DNA of 11,248 nt from Lentisphaerota bacterium. Its GTDB lineage: Bacteria; Verrucomicrobiota; Lentisphaeria; Oligosphaerales; PUNB01. Each line of letters begins with the position of its first letter. The stretch's first letter is position 1. The position numbers were made by a program, and so were the translations under genes. This document shows positions 5,227 to 11,248 of the stretch, one piece after another. Below the pieces are notes generated by a model. That model searched no databases, was not told the origin of the DNA, and saw nothing but the letters and a program-made list of their open reading frames with translations. The stretch spans positions 1 through 11,248 of the forward strand of contig PUNB01000031.1 of NCBI GenBank assembly GCA_003552565.1. The letters run 5' to 3'.

Positions 5227-6258
5227 ATGACAAAAAATTCTATTTTTCTGGCGGCACTCTTTCTTGTTCTAGTTCTCGGCGGCGCGATAATCTTTTCCAG
5301 AAATTATGGCGGCGATGCTCAGGAGCTGATCATTTACTCCGGACGCAATGAGGACTTTGTCCGACCGCTGCTGGATAAATTTGAAGAAGAAACCGGTATC
5401 AGAACCCGCCTTCTTTCAGGCAGCGCCGCTAATCTGGGACATCGTCTGGTCGAAGAATCGCACAGACCGCAAGCTGATGCCTTCCTGGCCAATGACGCCG
5501 GGATTATGGAATTCGTACGCCGCGAAGGTGTACTTACTCCCATTACCAGTGACCGACTGGAAGATATACCGGCGGAGTTCCGGGCGGAAGACGGAACCTG
5601 GAGCGGTTTGTCGGGCCGGGCCCGGGTGCTGATGTACAACCCTGAGCTGATCGATGCCGAAGAGATGCCGCAGTCGATATTTGATTTGGCCGATCCGCAA
5701 TATCATGATCAGTTCGCGATCACGCGCTCGGGCAACGCCTCAATGGTTTCCCACATCGCCGCAATCCGCAATTACGCCGGCGACGAAGCCACGGTGGAGC
5801 TGATTCGGGATATTTTGGCCAATAACCCGGCGATCACTCGCGGCCACAGCGACATTCGCCGCATGGTAGGCGCGGGCGAAGTTAAATTCGGCCTGGTCAA
5901 TAATTATTATTATCATCTGCAACTACATGAACCGCGCCACAATCAAGTAGCGGCGATCTACCCTGACCAGGAACCGGAACAGATGGGGGTGTTTGTCAAT
6001 GTCGCCGGCATAGCATTGGTCGACGACGGCCCCAACCCGGAAGCGGCGCAGCAGTTAGCCCACTTTTTACTGGCTCAGGAACAGCAGAAAATGTTCACTG
6101 AGGTCAGCAAGGAAATACCTTTGATCTACGAGATTGAAGTCCCCGATTACGCCCTGCCCATCGGTGAATTTCGACAGGCTGAAATCCCGTTAAACGAACT
6201 GGGGGAAGTCTGGGATGACACCCTGGAACTGATGGAACAGGCCGGTTACGCGGAATAG
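5227..6258 (+). CDS. fbpA: Ferric iron ABC transporter, periplasmic substrate-binding protein
   Basis: The 343-residue protein would bind ferric iron in the periplasm and deliver it to the permease. Residues 5-24 form an uncleaved or weakly cleaved signal/anchor segment without a lipobox cysteine, so it is probably periplasmic or membrane-anchored. The mature part begins ELIIYSGRNEDFVRPLLDKF, typical of the FbpA/FutA type-II binding fold. Further marks are ADAFLANDAG (83-92), WSGLSGRARVLMYNPEL (125-141), the tyrosine cluster NNYYYH (225-230) at the iron-ligating YY position, and GVFVNVAGIAL (254-264). The ATG has AGGA about 10 nt upstream. It heads a three-gene transporter set, but a 110-bp repeat-filled gap follows before the permease. 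Relatives can bind other ligands (thiamine, phosphonates), though the tyrosine cluster favours iron. Confidence 0.88.
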   Translation: MTKNSIFLAALFLVLVLGGAIIFSRNYGGDAQELIIYSGRNEDFVRPLLDKFEEETGIRTRLLSGSAANLGHRLVEESHRPQADAFLANDAGIMEFVRREGVLTPITSDRLEDIPAEFRAEDGTWSGLSGRARVLMYNPELIDAEEMPQSIFDLADPQYHDQFAITRSGNASMVSHIAAIRNYAGDEATVELIRDILANNPAITRGHSDIRRMVGAGEVKFGLVNNYYYHLQLHEPRHNQVAAIYPDQEPEQMGVFVNVAGIALVDDGPNPEAAQQLAHFLLAQEQQKMFTEVSKEIPLIYEIEVPDYALPIGEFRQAEIPLNELGEVWDDTLELMEQAGYAE

Positions 6259-6270
6259 AAACAACATAAA

Positions 6271-6338
6271 ACCACTGATGGACACTGATTAACACTGATA
6301 TAAAACGCCGAAAAACGAAGAACTGTGTTTCACATAAG
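6271..6338. repeat. Repeat words in the spacer between binding protein and permease
   Basis: ACCACTGATGGACACTGAT and a following TAACACTGAT form three tandem ACTGAT words (6272-6299), related to the arms at 3534-3620. After a short spacer comes TGTGTTTCACATAAG (6324-6338), the reverse of the dispersed GCTTATGTGAAACAC word. Bases 6317-6323 (GAAGAAC) and 6361-6367 (GTTCTTC), just before the permease ATG, form a further 7-bp inverted pair. Confidence 0.75.
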
Positions 6339-6368
6339 AACCAATCAAACCATAAAAAATGTTCTTCT

Positions 6369-7997
6369 ATGAATAAAGCGGAAAACAAGTACCAGCCTTT
6401 CGCGGCAATCCGCCGGGGAATGCTTAACTGGTGGCGCGAACGCTTATGGCACGGCCGTTCGCCCTCAACTTTTCTGCTGTTTCTGACTCTCCCGATCGGC
6501 TTGTTGATGGCTTTGCCGTTGGCCTATATTCTGATCTATGCCTGGCGCGGAGATGCCGCCACCTGGACCCGGGTGTTGAATCAGCGTATTCCCGCTCTGC
6601 TGTGGCAGACGATGAGTCTGGCGGCGGCGGTGACCATCGCCGGCCTGATTCTCGGCGCGGGGTTGGCTTTTCTAGTGGTCCGCACTGATTTACCGGGACG
6701 CCGCTGGTGGCGCTGGCTGCTGGCTCTGCCCTTGGCGGTTCCGCCTTATGTCGGCGCTTTGACTTTCATAATCGTCTTCGGCCCGCGCGGGTGGATAACC
6801 GAACTTTTGGGGCGACCTCTGTTCCCGCTCTATGAATCTCTCTTCGGAACAAGCCTGGTGTTGACCTTTTTCTGTTATCCTTATGCTTATCTGATCACTC
6901 TTTTTTCTCTGCGCCGTGTCAGCGGCAATCTGGAGGAAGCGGCGCGTTCCTGCGGTTTATCCCTGAAACAGGTTATGCTTAGAGTCACTCTGCCCGCCCT
7001 TCGCCCGGCGCTGGGAGCGGGCGGGCTGCTGATAGCGCTCTATGTGGTTTCCGATTTCGGCGCGGTGGCCATGCTGAGATATAACACATTCGTCAGTTCC
7101 ATCTATTACCAGACAACCGGCCGTTTTGACCGCTCCGGAGCCGCCATCCTGGCTGTGGTTCTGATAATTATCACCTTTACTCTTCTTTATTTGGAAGTAC
7201 GAAGCAGGAAGCGATTCAATTACGCACCTGAGCATACTGTGCAGCGCAATCTTCAATTAATTCACCTCGGCCGCTGGCGATGGCCCGCCTTGGCCGTGAC
7301 AATTTTGATTTTTCTCTTCGGAGTCGGCCTCCCGTTCGGAGTGATGGGTTACTGGTCGATTGAAGGGATTCGTCAGGGAGCGCTGGATTCGCGCTTCTTC
7401 GGTTATATTCTGAACAGTGTACTGGTTGCCGGCATGGCGGCTGCAATCTGTATGCTGGCCGCTTTACCGGTTGTTTATCTGCGCTCCCGTCATGCTGGCC
7501 CGATGCCCAGAATGCTTGAGCAGGCGATCATGATTAATTATGCTTTGCCTGGAGTGATTATCGCCCTGGGGCTGATCTTTTTCTTCAGTCGATATCTGTC
7601 CGCGTTAACCGTTACTCCATGGCTTATTGTCATAGCCTGCTTCATCCGTTTTCTGCCGCAGAGTCTGCGTTCCGGTTCAGCATCCCTGGCGCAGCTTTCG
7701 CCGCGGATAGACGAAGCGGGACAAAGTTTGGGAATGTCTCCGCGACAAGTGCTCTGGCGCCTTATCTTTCCCTTAATCCTGCCGGGGATCATGGCCGGCG
7801 GCGCTCTGGTGTTTGTCAGCACACTCAAAGAACTGCCTGCAACTTTGCTGCTGAGACCGCCCGGCTTCGATACTTTGGCGGTGCGCGTCTGGAGCGAAGC
7901 ACATGAAGGATTTTACGCTCGGGCCGCACCGGCGGCGATGCTGATTCTGACAGCCTCGGTACTTCCTCTGAAATATTTACTGAGAGAAGAGAAATAA
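6369..7997 (+). CDS. fbpB: Ferric iron ABC transporter, fused double-domain permease
   Basis: The 542-residue inner-membrane protein has about 12 predicted helices in two homologous halves, as in FbpB/AfuB and ThiP. Each half carries the cytoplasmic EAA loop that contacts the ATPase: EEAARSCGLS...LP (189-209) and DEAGQSLGMS...FP (448-468), each with the conserved Gly. The N-terminal cytoplasmic stretch is long and basic. The start is uncertain: the ATG at 6369 has no Shine-Dalgarno sequence (TTCTTCT precedes it). The next in-frame ATG at 6420 (residue 18) has only GGGGA directly adjacent. It is followed after 5 bp by the ATPase gene, so those two are surely co-transcribed. It would form the translocation channel. 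Confidence 0.92.
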   Translation: MNKAENKYQPFAAIRRGMLNWWRERLWHGRSPSTFLLFLTLPIGLLMALPLAYILIYAWRGDAATWTRVLNQRIPALLWQTMSLAAAVTIAGLILGAGLAFLVVRTDLPGRRWWRWLLALPLAVPPYVGALTFIIVFGPRGWITELLGRPLFPLYESLFGTSLVLTFFCYPYAYLITLFSLRRVSGNLEEAARSCGLSLKQVMLRVTLPALRPALGAGGLLIALYVVSDFGAVAMLRYNTFVSSIYYQTTGRFDRSGAAILAVVLIIITFTLLYLEVRSRKRFNYAPEHTVQRNLQLIHLGRWRWPALAVTILIFLFGVGLPFGVMGYWSIEGIRQGALDSRFFGYILNSVLVAGMAAAICMLAALPVVYLRSRHAGPMPRMLEQAIMINYALPGVIIALGLIFFFSRYLSALTVTPWLIVIACFIRFLPQSLRSGSASLAQLSPRIDEAGQSLGMSPRQVLWRLIFPLILPGIMAGGALVFVSTLKELPATLLLRPPGFDTLAVRVWSEAHEGFYARAAPAAMLILTASVLPLKYLLREEK

Positions 7998-8002
7998 CAA
8001 AC

Positions 8003-9058
8003 ATGGCCAGGATTATTATAAAAAATGTCAATAAAACCTACGCCGGCGCAGAGGCGGCGGCGATAGGAAACTTCAACCTTGTCATTGAGCGCGGTGAAAT
8101 TGTCACTCTATTAGGCCCCAGCGGCTGCGGCAAGACGACGGCGCTGCGACTCATCGCCGGATTTGAGCGTCCAGACAGCGGCGAAATCAGTTTCGATGAT
8201 CGGGCAATGGTCGGCCGCGGACAATGGGTGCCGCCGGAAAAACGCCACGCGGGGATGGTTTTTCAGGATTACGCTTTATTTCCTCACCTGAACGCGGAGA
8301 AAAACATCGGCTTCGGTCTGTCTGCCGGCCGGGATAGTCAAAAACGAGTAAGGGAGACCATCCAGCTGGTCGGTTTATCAGGATATGAAAACCGTTTCCC
8401 GCGCCAGTTATCCGGCGGGCAGCAGCAGCGGGTGGCTCTGGCCCGGGCATTGGTACGCAACCCCTCCGTGGTGCTTTTAGACGAGCCGTTCAGCAATCTT
8501 GACGCCGATTTCCGAGTCCGCATGCGGAGAGAGGTCGGATCGATTATACGCCAGGCCGGCATCACGGCCGTGTTCGTCACCCATGATCAGACCGAGGCGT
8601 TAAATCTTTCCGATCGGATAGCCGTGCTTAATCAGGGACGGATAGAACAGATAGACACTCCGCGGCAAATATACAATTATCCGGACAACAAATTCGTGGC
8701 CACTTTTGTTGGCCAGACCAACCTGGTGCCCGGAACTGTCGGCGAAGATGGCGGTCGGATTAAAACGGCAATCGGAGAGATCCCCTGTAATCATACCCAC
8801 GGGAAACCCCCCGGCAGTCGAGTGGTATGTTCGATTCGACCGAACAGCCTGAAAATGCAGGCAGACGGCTCATTTTCCGCCCGTCTTACAGAAAAGATAT
8901 TCAGCGGGCCGCTGATAGAAGCCTGGGGCAAAGTGGAAATCTCCGAAGGAGAACCTTTGAACATGCTGTTTCATCTACCTCCTGAGGAGGATGTGCCAAT
9001 CGGCGAGCGTGTGACTTTTGCCATCCTTCCACGGGGAACCGCTGTGGTCGATGAGTGA
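8003..9058 (+). CDS. fbpC: Ferric iron ABC transporter, ATP-binding protein
   Basis: The 351-residue ATPase powers import through the preceding permease. It has all nucleotide-binding motifs: Walker A GPSGCGKT (38-45), Q-loop VFQDYALFPHL (Q88), ABC signature LSGGQQQRVALARAL (136-150), Walker B VVLLDEPFSNLD (156-167) and the switch histidine in VFVTHDQTEAL (H194). The C-terminal part (about 235-345) is a TOBE-type domain with VGQTNLVPGTV and CSIRPNSLKM, as in the CysA/PotA/FbpC branch. The start lies 5 bp after the permease stop, with GAGAAGAGAAAT as a weak purine-rich binding site, so translational coupling is likely. Nearest alternatives are spermidine/putrescine or thiamine ATPases; the neighbouring binding protein decides for iron. 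Confidence 0.92.
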   Translation: MARIIIKNVNKTYAGAEAAAIGNFNLVIERGEIVTLLGPSGCGKTTALRLIAGFERPDSGEISFDDRAMVGRGQWVPPEKRHAGMVFQDYALFPHLNAEKNIGFGLSAGRDSQKRVRETIQLVGLSGYENRFPRQLSGGQQQRVALARALVRNPSVVLLDEPFSNLDADFRVRMRREVGSIIRQAGITAVFVTHDQTEALNLSDRIAVLNQGRIEQIDTPRQIYNYPDNKFVATFVGQTNLVPGTVGEDGGRIKTAIGEIPCNHTHGKPPGSRVVCSIRPNSLKMQADGSFSARLTEKIFSGPLIEAWGKVEISEGEPLNMLFHLPPEEDVPIGERVTFAILPRGTAVVDE

Positions 9059-9220
9059 AATCAACAGCAAAAATCACAGAAGAAGAAAAGCTCGACTGCT
9101 ATTGACGAGTCCACGATGCGAACAATTCAGAATTGATTTGCACTTCCGTTATTTGGTATCATAGTACTGATATACAGATTAAGCGACGACAGAAATATGG
9201 ACAAAAAAGCACAAAAAAGA
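9059..9220. other. Gap after the transporter operon, no gene seen
   Basis: No reading frame with a start and binding site, and no hairpin with a T-run in the plus direction, is visible in this stretch. Transcription of the transporter operon may end at the hairpins at 9223-9330 instead. Confidence 0.5.
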
Positions 9221-9222
9221 CC

Positions 9223-9243
9223 CCCGCCTGCTCGTCAGGCGGG
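9223..9243 (-). terminator. Hairpin with T-run on the minus strand
   Basis: CCCGCCTG and CAGGCGGG form a perfect 8-bp stem with a 5-base loop. Only the minus strand has a T-run after it (GGTCTTTTTTG), so by structure it would terminate leftward transcription. No minus-strand gene is seen to its right, so it may equally be a widespread GC-rich intergenic repeat. Confidence 0.4.
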
Positions 9244-9271
9244 TGAATATGTTCAATGGCTAAATGGACCG

Positions 9272-9330
9272 CCACACCCTAACTCTCTCCTTTTTCCGCC
9301 ATCAGTGACGGCGGGAAAAGAGGGGTGTGG
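9272..9330. repeat. 59-bp imperfect palindrome
   Basis: The outer arms CCACACCCT (9272-9280) and AGGGGTGTGG (9321-9330) pair, as do the inner arms TTTTTCCGCC (9291-9300) and GGCGGGAAAA (9310-9319), with purine/pyrimidine-rich mismatched stretches between. It would form a long hairpin in RNA or DNA. No gene lies in it. Confidence 0.75.
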
Positions 9331-9348
9331 GGGCAGTGAATAGCCAGC

Positions 9349-9403
9349 GAACATCGCCCCGGGCGCGCAAGGCGCCCGGTGGCGGTGCTTATGTAAAACA
9401 CAA
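9349..9403 (+). repeat. GC-rich hairpin module, copy 4
   Basis: A perfect 8-bp stem CCGGGCGC(9359-9366)/GCGCCCGG(9372-9379) precedes GTGGCGGT and then GCTTATGTAAAACACAA (9387-9403), the terminal word with one substitution. It lacks the GTATCCGG lead of copies 1-3. Confidence 0.82.
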
Positions 9404-9476
9404 TTTTAAGTGGAACCGCCTGGTCTGTCAGGAACTTCAACATTCATAATTCAAACTTTAATATTCATTATTAGTT

Positions 9477-10439
9477 ATGTTGATCGCAACAGAAAAAACA
9501 TTGTATAATCTGCCGTCAGGACAGAATTCTGAAAGACCTGTTTGGTGTTTGGACAGCGAAGGAATTCAAGCTGTAACGGCGGCGGGAGAGTTTGAGGTGA
9601 TTGCCGAGAAAGATGGTAAGATTCGTATGGGGCGAAGTGGCGGGTTTGAGGTTGTGAATGAAACCGGTATCGAGGAACGGATCACTTCATTGTTAATCGT
9701 CGGCCTTGATCCCTTTGTTCTCCTTATAGGAACTGAACCGCCCCAGATTTACCGGCTTAACGGCGGCACGTCCGCGACGGAAAAAATGGAGTCCTTTGAA
9801 CACCTTGAATGCCGCAAAAAATGGTACACACCTTGGGGAGGTCCTGCCGCCGTGAGAAGCATGGCCGCAAGCCAAGATGGGAATGTATACGCGGATATTC
9901 ATGTCGGCAGCATTATGCGTTCGAATGACGCGGGGTATACATGGGAGCCAGTCAATCCACAGCTCAATAAAGACGTTCATCAGGTTGACACTACGTTGGC
10001 GGCGCCTGAAAGAGTTTACGCTAATACCGCGGATGCGGCGTGGATCAGTTATGACTATGGCGACAGTTGGTGTCAGCGTCCGTTTCCTCATGATGTGACC
10101 TATGGCCGGGCAATCACAGTGCATCCGGCCGATCCGGATTGTATATTGGCAAGCGTGAGCGAGGGGCCGCACGGTGAGAATGTCAAAGGGCGGTTGTTTC
10201 GGTCGGATGACGCGGGTGTTAATTGGGAGCATGTCAAAGAAGGATTTCCCGCTTACACCGAGAATAACATAAACACACACCATGTCGTGTTTTCCAGTCG
10301 CGGCACCGCATGGGCCGCGGTTGACAAAAGTCTTTATACAAGCAATGATCGGGGAAGAACGTGGGAACGAATCTGGCGGGCACCTGAGGTTATTGAAATA
10401 TTGTCGCAGGGACATTATTCAGCACGGCGCCTATTCTGA
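9477..10439 (+). CDS. BNR/Asp-box repeat protein (sialidase-like beta-propeller)
   Basis: The 320-residue protein carries four Asp-box motifs of the form S-x-D-x-G-x-x-W: SNDAGYTW (149-156), SYDYGDSW (191-198), SDDAGVNW (243-250) and SNDRGRTW (289-296). These mark blades of a beta-propeller, as in sialidases and YCF48/'WD40/YVTN/BNR-like' proteins; the sialidase catalytic residues are not evident, so no activity is claimed. There is no signal peptide, so it is probably cytoplasmic. The start ATG lacks a Shine-Dalgarno sequence; a stop codon in frame only about 15 bp upstream limits alternatives. The last ten or so residues (SQGHYSARRLF) look unrelated to the family and read, in another frame, into the oxidoreductase remnant. 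The natural C-terminus was therefore probably lost at a deletion junction, though few residues are missing. Confidence 0.82.
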   Translation: MLIATEKTLYNLPSGQNSERPVWCLDSEGIQAVTAAGEFEVIAEKDGKIRMGRSGGFEVVNETGIEERITSLLIVGLDPFVLLIGTEPPQIYRLNGGTSATEKMESFEHLECRKKWYTPWGGPAAVRSMAASQDGNVYADIHVGSIMRSNDAGYTWEPVNPQLNKDVHQVDTTLAAPERVYANTADAAWISYDYGDSWCQRPFPHDVTYGRAITVHPADPDCILASVSEGPHGENVKGRLFRSDDAGVNWEHVKEGFPAYTENNINTHHVVFSSRGTAWAAVDKSLYTSNDRGRTWERIWRAPEVIEILSQGHYSARRLF

Positions 10440-11076
10440 GTATATGGTGTTGCCTGAACATTTGGCGGTTAAAAAACCGAAAGGTTTATGGTTTGAACAA
10501 GCGGCTGCTATCCCCTTGGCCGGCTTAACTGCGTATCAGGCGCTGTTCGAAGCCGGTGGTCTGAAGAAAGGGCAGACGGTTCTCATTCACGGCGCCGCCG
10601 GCGGTGTAGGGCACCTTGCGGTTCAATTGGCGAAAAATTCAGGCGCCCGCGTAATCGGCACCGCCAGCAGCGCCAATCACGATTTTGCAAAACAACTCGG
10701 AGCCGAGGTGATGATTGATTACCATAACGAAGATGTAATTTCCGCGGTGAAAAAAGAGTGTCCGGCGGGGGTGGACTGTATTTTTGACTGTGTCGGCGGC
10801 GAGGTGCCGGAACAATCGGCCGAGGAGCTTGCTGAGAATGGTCGCCTGGTAACAATTGTCGGGCTGACAGAAATCGATCGACTGAGAGAAAGCGGCATTA
10901 ACGCGCTTTCGGTTTTTGTACGGCCTGATCGCGAACAGCTTGATCATCTTGGTCAAATGACTGAAAGAAAAGAACTTTGTGTTCATATAGAAAAAACATT
11001 TCCGCTGGATGCGGCTGCTGAAGCTCAAAAAATCAGCCAAAACGGCCATGTCCGCGGCAAACTGGTGCTGGTATGA
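10426..11076 (+). pseudogene. MDR-family quinone oxidoreductase/zinc-type alcohol dehydrogenase, 5'-truncated
   Basis: From 10426 the frame encodes G-A-Y-S-E-Y-M-V-L-P-E-H-L, then EQAAAIPLAGLTAYQAL and the nucleotide-binding HGAAGGVGHLAVQLAK, continuing to a normal family C-terminus (GHVRGKLVLV). This is the Rossmann half of NADPH:quinone oxidoreductase-like MDR enzymes, which usually have 310-340 residues. About 90-100 N-terminal residues, the GroES-like substrate domain, are missing. Upstream codons of this frame lie inside the Asp-box gene. The first internal ATG (10444) is 5 bases past the upstream stop and has no binding site of its own, so a 210-residue fragment could only be made by coupling. 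The retained part has no stop or frameshift, suggesting recent truncation. Calling it non-functional is inference. Confidence 0.8.
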
Positions 11077-11079
11077 TCA

Positions 11080-11248
11080 GCTTATGTGAGACTTCGTATA
11101 TATAACCTTGTCTCGCACCTTGTCTCGCACCTTGTCGAAAACAAAAAAATGAATCGAAAAAAGTGCACGACAAAGAGTTGTAACACCCGAGTCTCTCCTC
11201 GGGGTATGTGTCGCCCCGCGCCGGCGGTTGGGCTTAGGTGAAACACAA
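11080..11248 (+). repeat. Composite dispersed element, full copy
   Basis: It begins 4 bases after the oxidoreductase stop with GCTTATGTGAGACTTCG (11080-11096). AACCTTGTCTCGCACC leads a triple 12-bp-unit array (11104-11136), followed after an A-rich spacer by a degenerate inverse unit GTGCACGACAAAGAG (11163-11177). Then come CCCGAGTCTCTCCTCGGG (a 6-bp hairpin), GTATGTGTCGCCCCGCGCC and the right-end word GCTTAGGTGAAACACAA (11232-11248), which coincides with the window edge. Module order is the same as at 3312-3495. Confidence 0.87.

Noticed and set aside
5201..5230. Fur box before the iron-binding protein
   Set aside because: The region is AT-rich with GAAT-like words but does not match the 19-bp Fur consensus well on either strand.
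5003..5351. Hydrophobic short frames upstream of the iron-binding protein
   Set aside because: TTG or unsupported starts, no binding site, and one enters the binding-protein gene out of frame.
9693..10415. Long open frame (240 codons) on the minus strand
   Set aside because: It is antisense to the Asp-box gene, has no recognisable domain or binding site, and its opposite frame has clear Asp-box motifs.

Overview
This 11.2 kb window looks like chromosomal DNA of a Gram-negative, probably uncultured bacterium of mid GC content. Several genes carry clear Shine-Dalgarno sequences. It holds one tRNA gene, about nine recognisable protein genes in small operons, and unusually many palindromic repeats in nearly every gap. 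No ribosomal or marker gene fixes the phylum. The repeat style (arms of ACTAATC-type tandem words, GC-rich hairpins, 'CCCGCCTG...CAGGCGGG' palindromes) recalls PVC-group, Omnitrophota or Desulfobacterota genomes, but that is a guess. I see no phage, transposase, CRISPR array or defence system.

Left part, minus strand (1-3300): a 12-bp-unit inverted repeat at the edge, tRNA-Leu(UAG), a two-domain PRC-barrel protein, then an operon of three different small heat shock proteins (Hsp20) reading leftward and ending at a strong intrinsic terminator. Upstream of this operon is a very good match to a sigma-54 (-24/-12) promoter. About 124 bp further upstream is a near-perfect 17-bp palindrome, placed where a sigma-54 activator would bind. 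This is the most interesting regulatory inference in the window.

Middle, plus strand (3300-4960): a cluster of repeats, a YitT-family membrane protein that appears to lack its first transmembrane helix, and a 70-residue six-cysteine protein whose last four codons and stop lie inside a dispersed repeat.

Right part, plus strand (5227-9058): a three-gene ferric-iron-type ABC transporter (periplasmic binding protein, fused double permease, ATPase). A 110-bp spacer of repeat sequence separates the binding protein from the permease. The binding protein would capture the substrate, the permease would form the channel and the ATPase would drive import. After a hairpin-rich gap comes a BNR/Asp-box repeat protein fused end-to-end, out of frame, with a 5'-truncated MDR-family oxidoreductase (9477-11076), a likely deletion scar.

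Threaded through the window is a modular dispersed repeat. Its parts are a GCTTATGTGARAC word (about ten copies, both orientations), a GC-rich hairpin module that precedes it (five copies, all plus strand), and 12-bp TTGTCTCGCACC units in inverted arrays. Two composite copies (3312-3495 and 11080-11248) carry all parts in the same order. This repeat family is the strongest candidate here for something undescribed.
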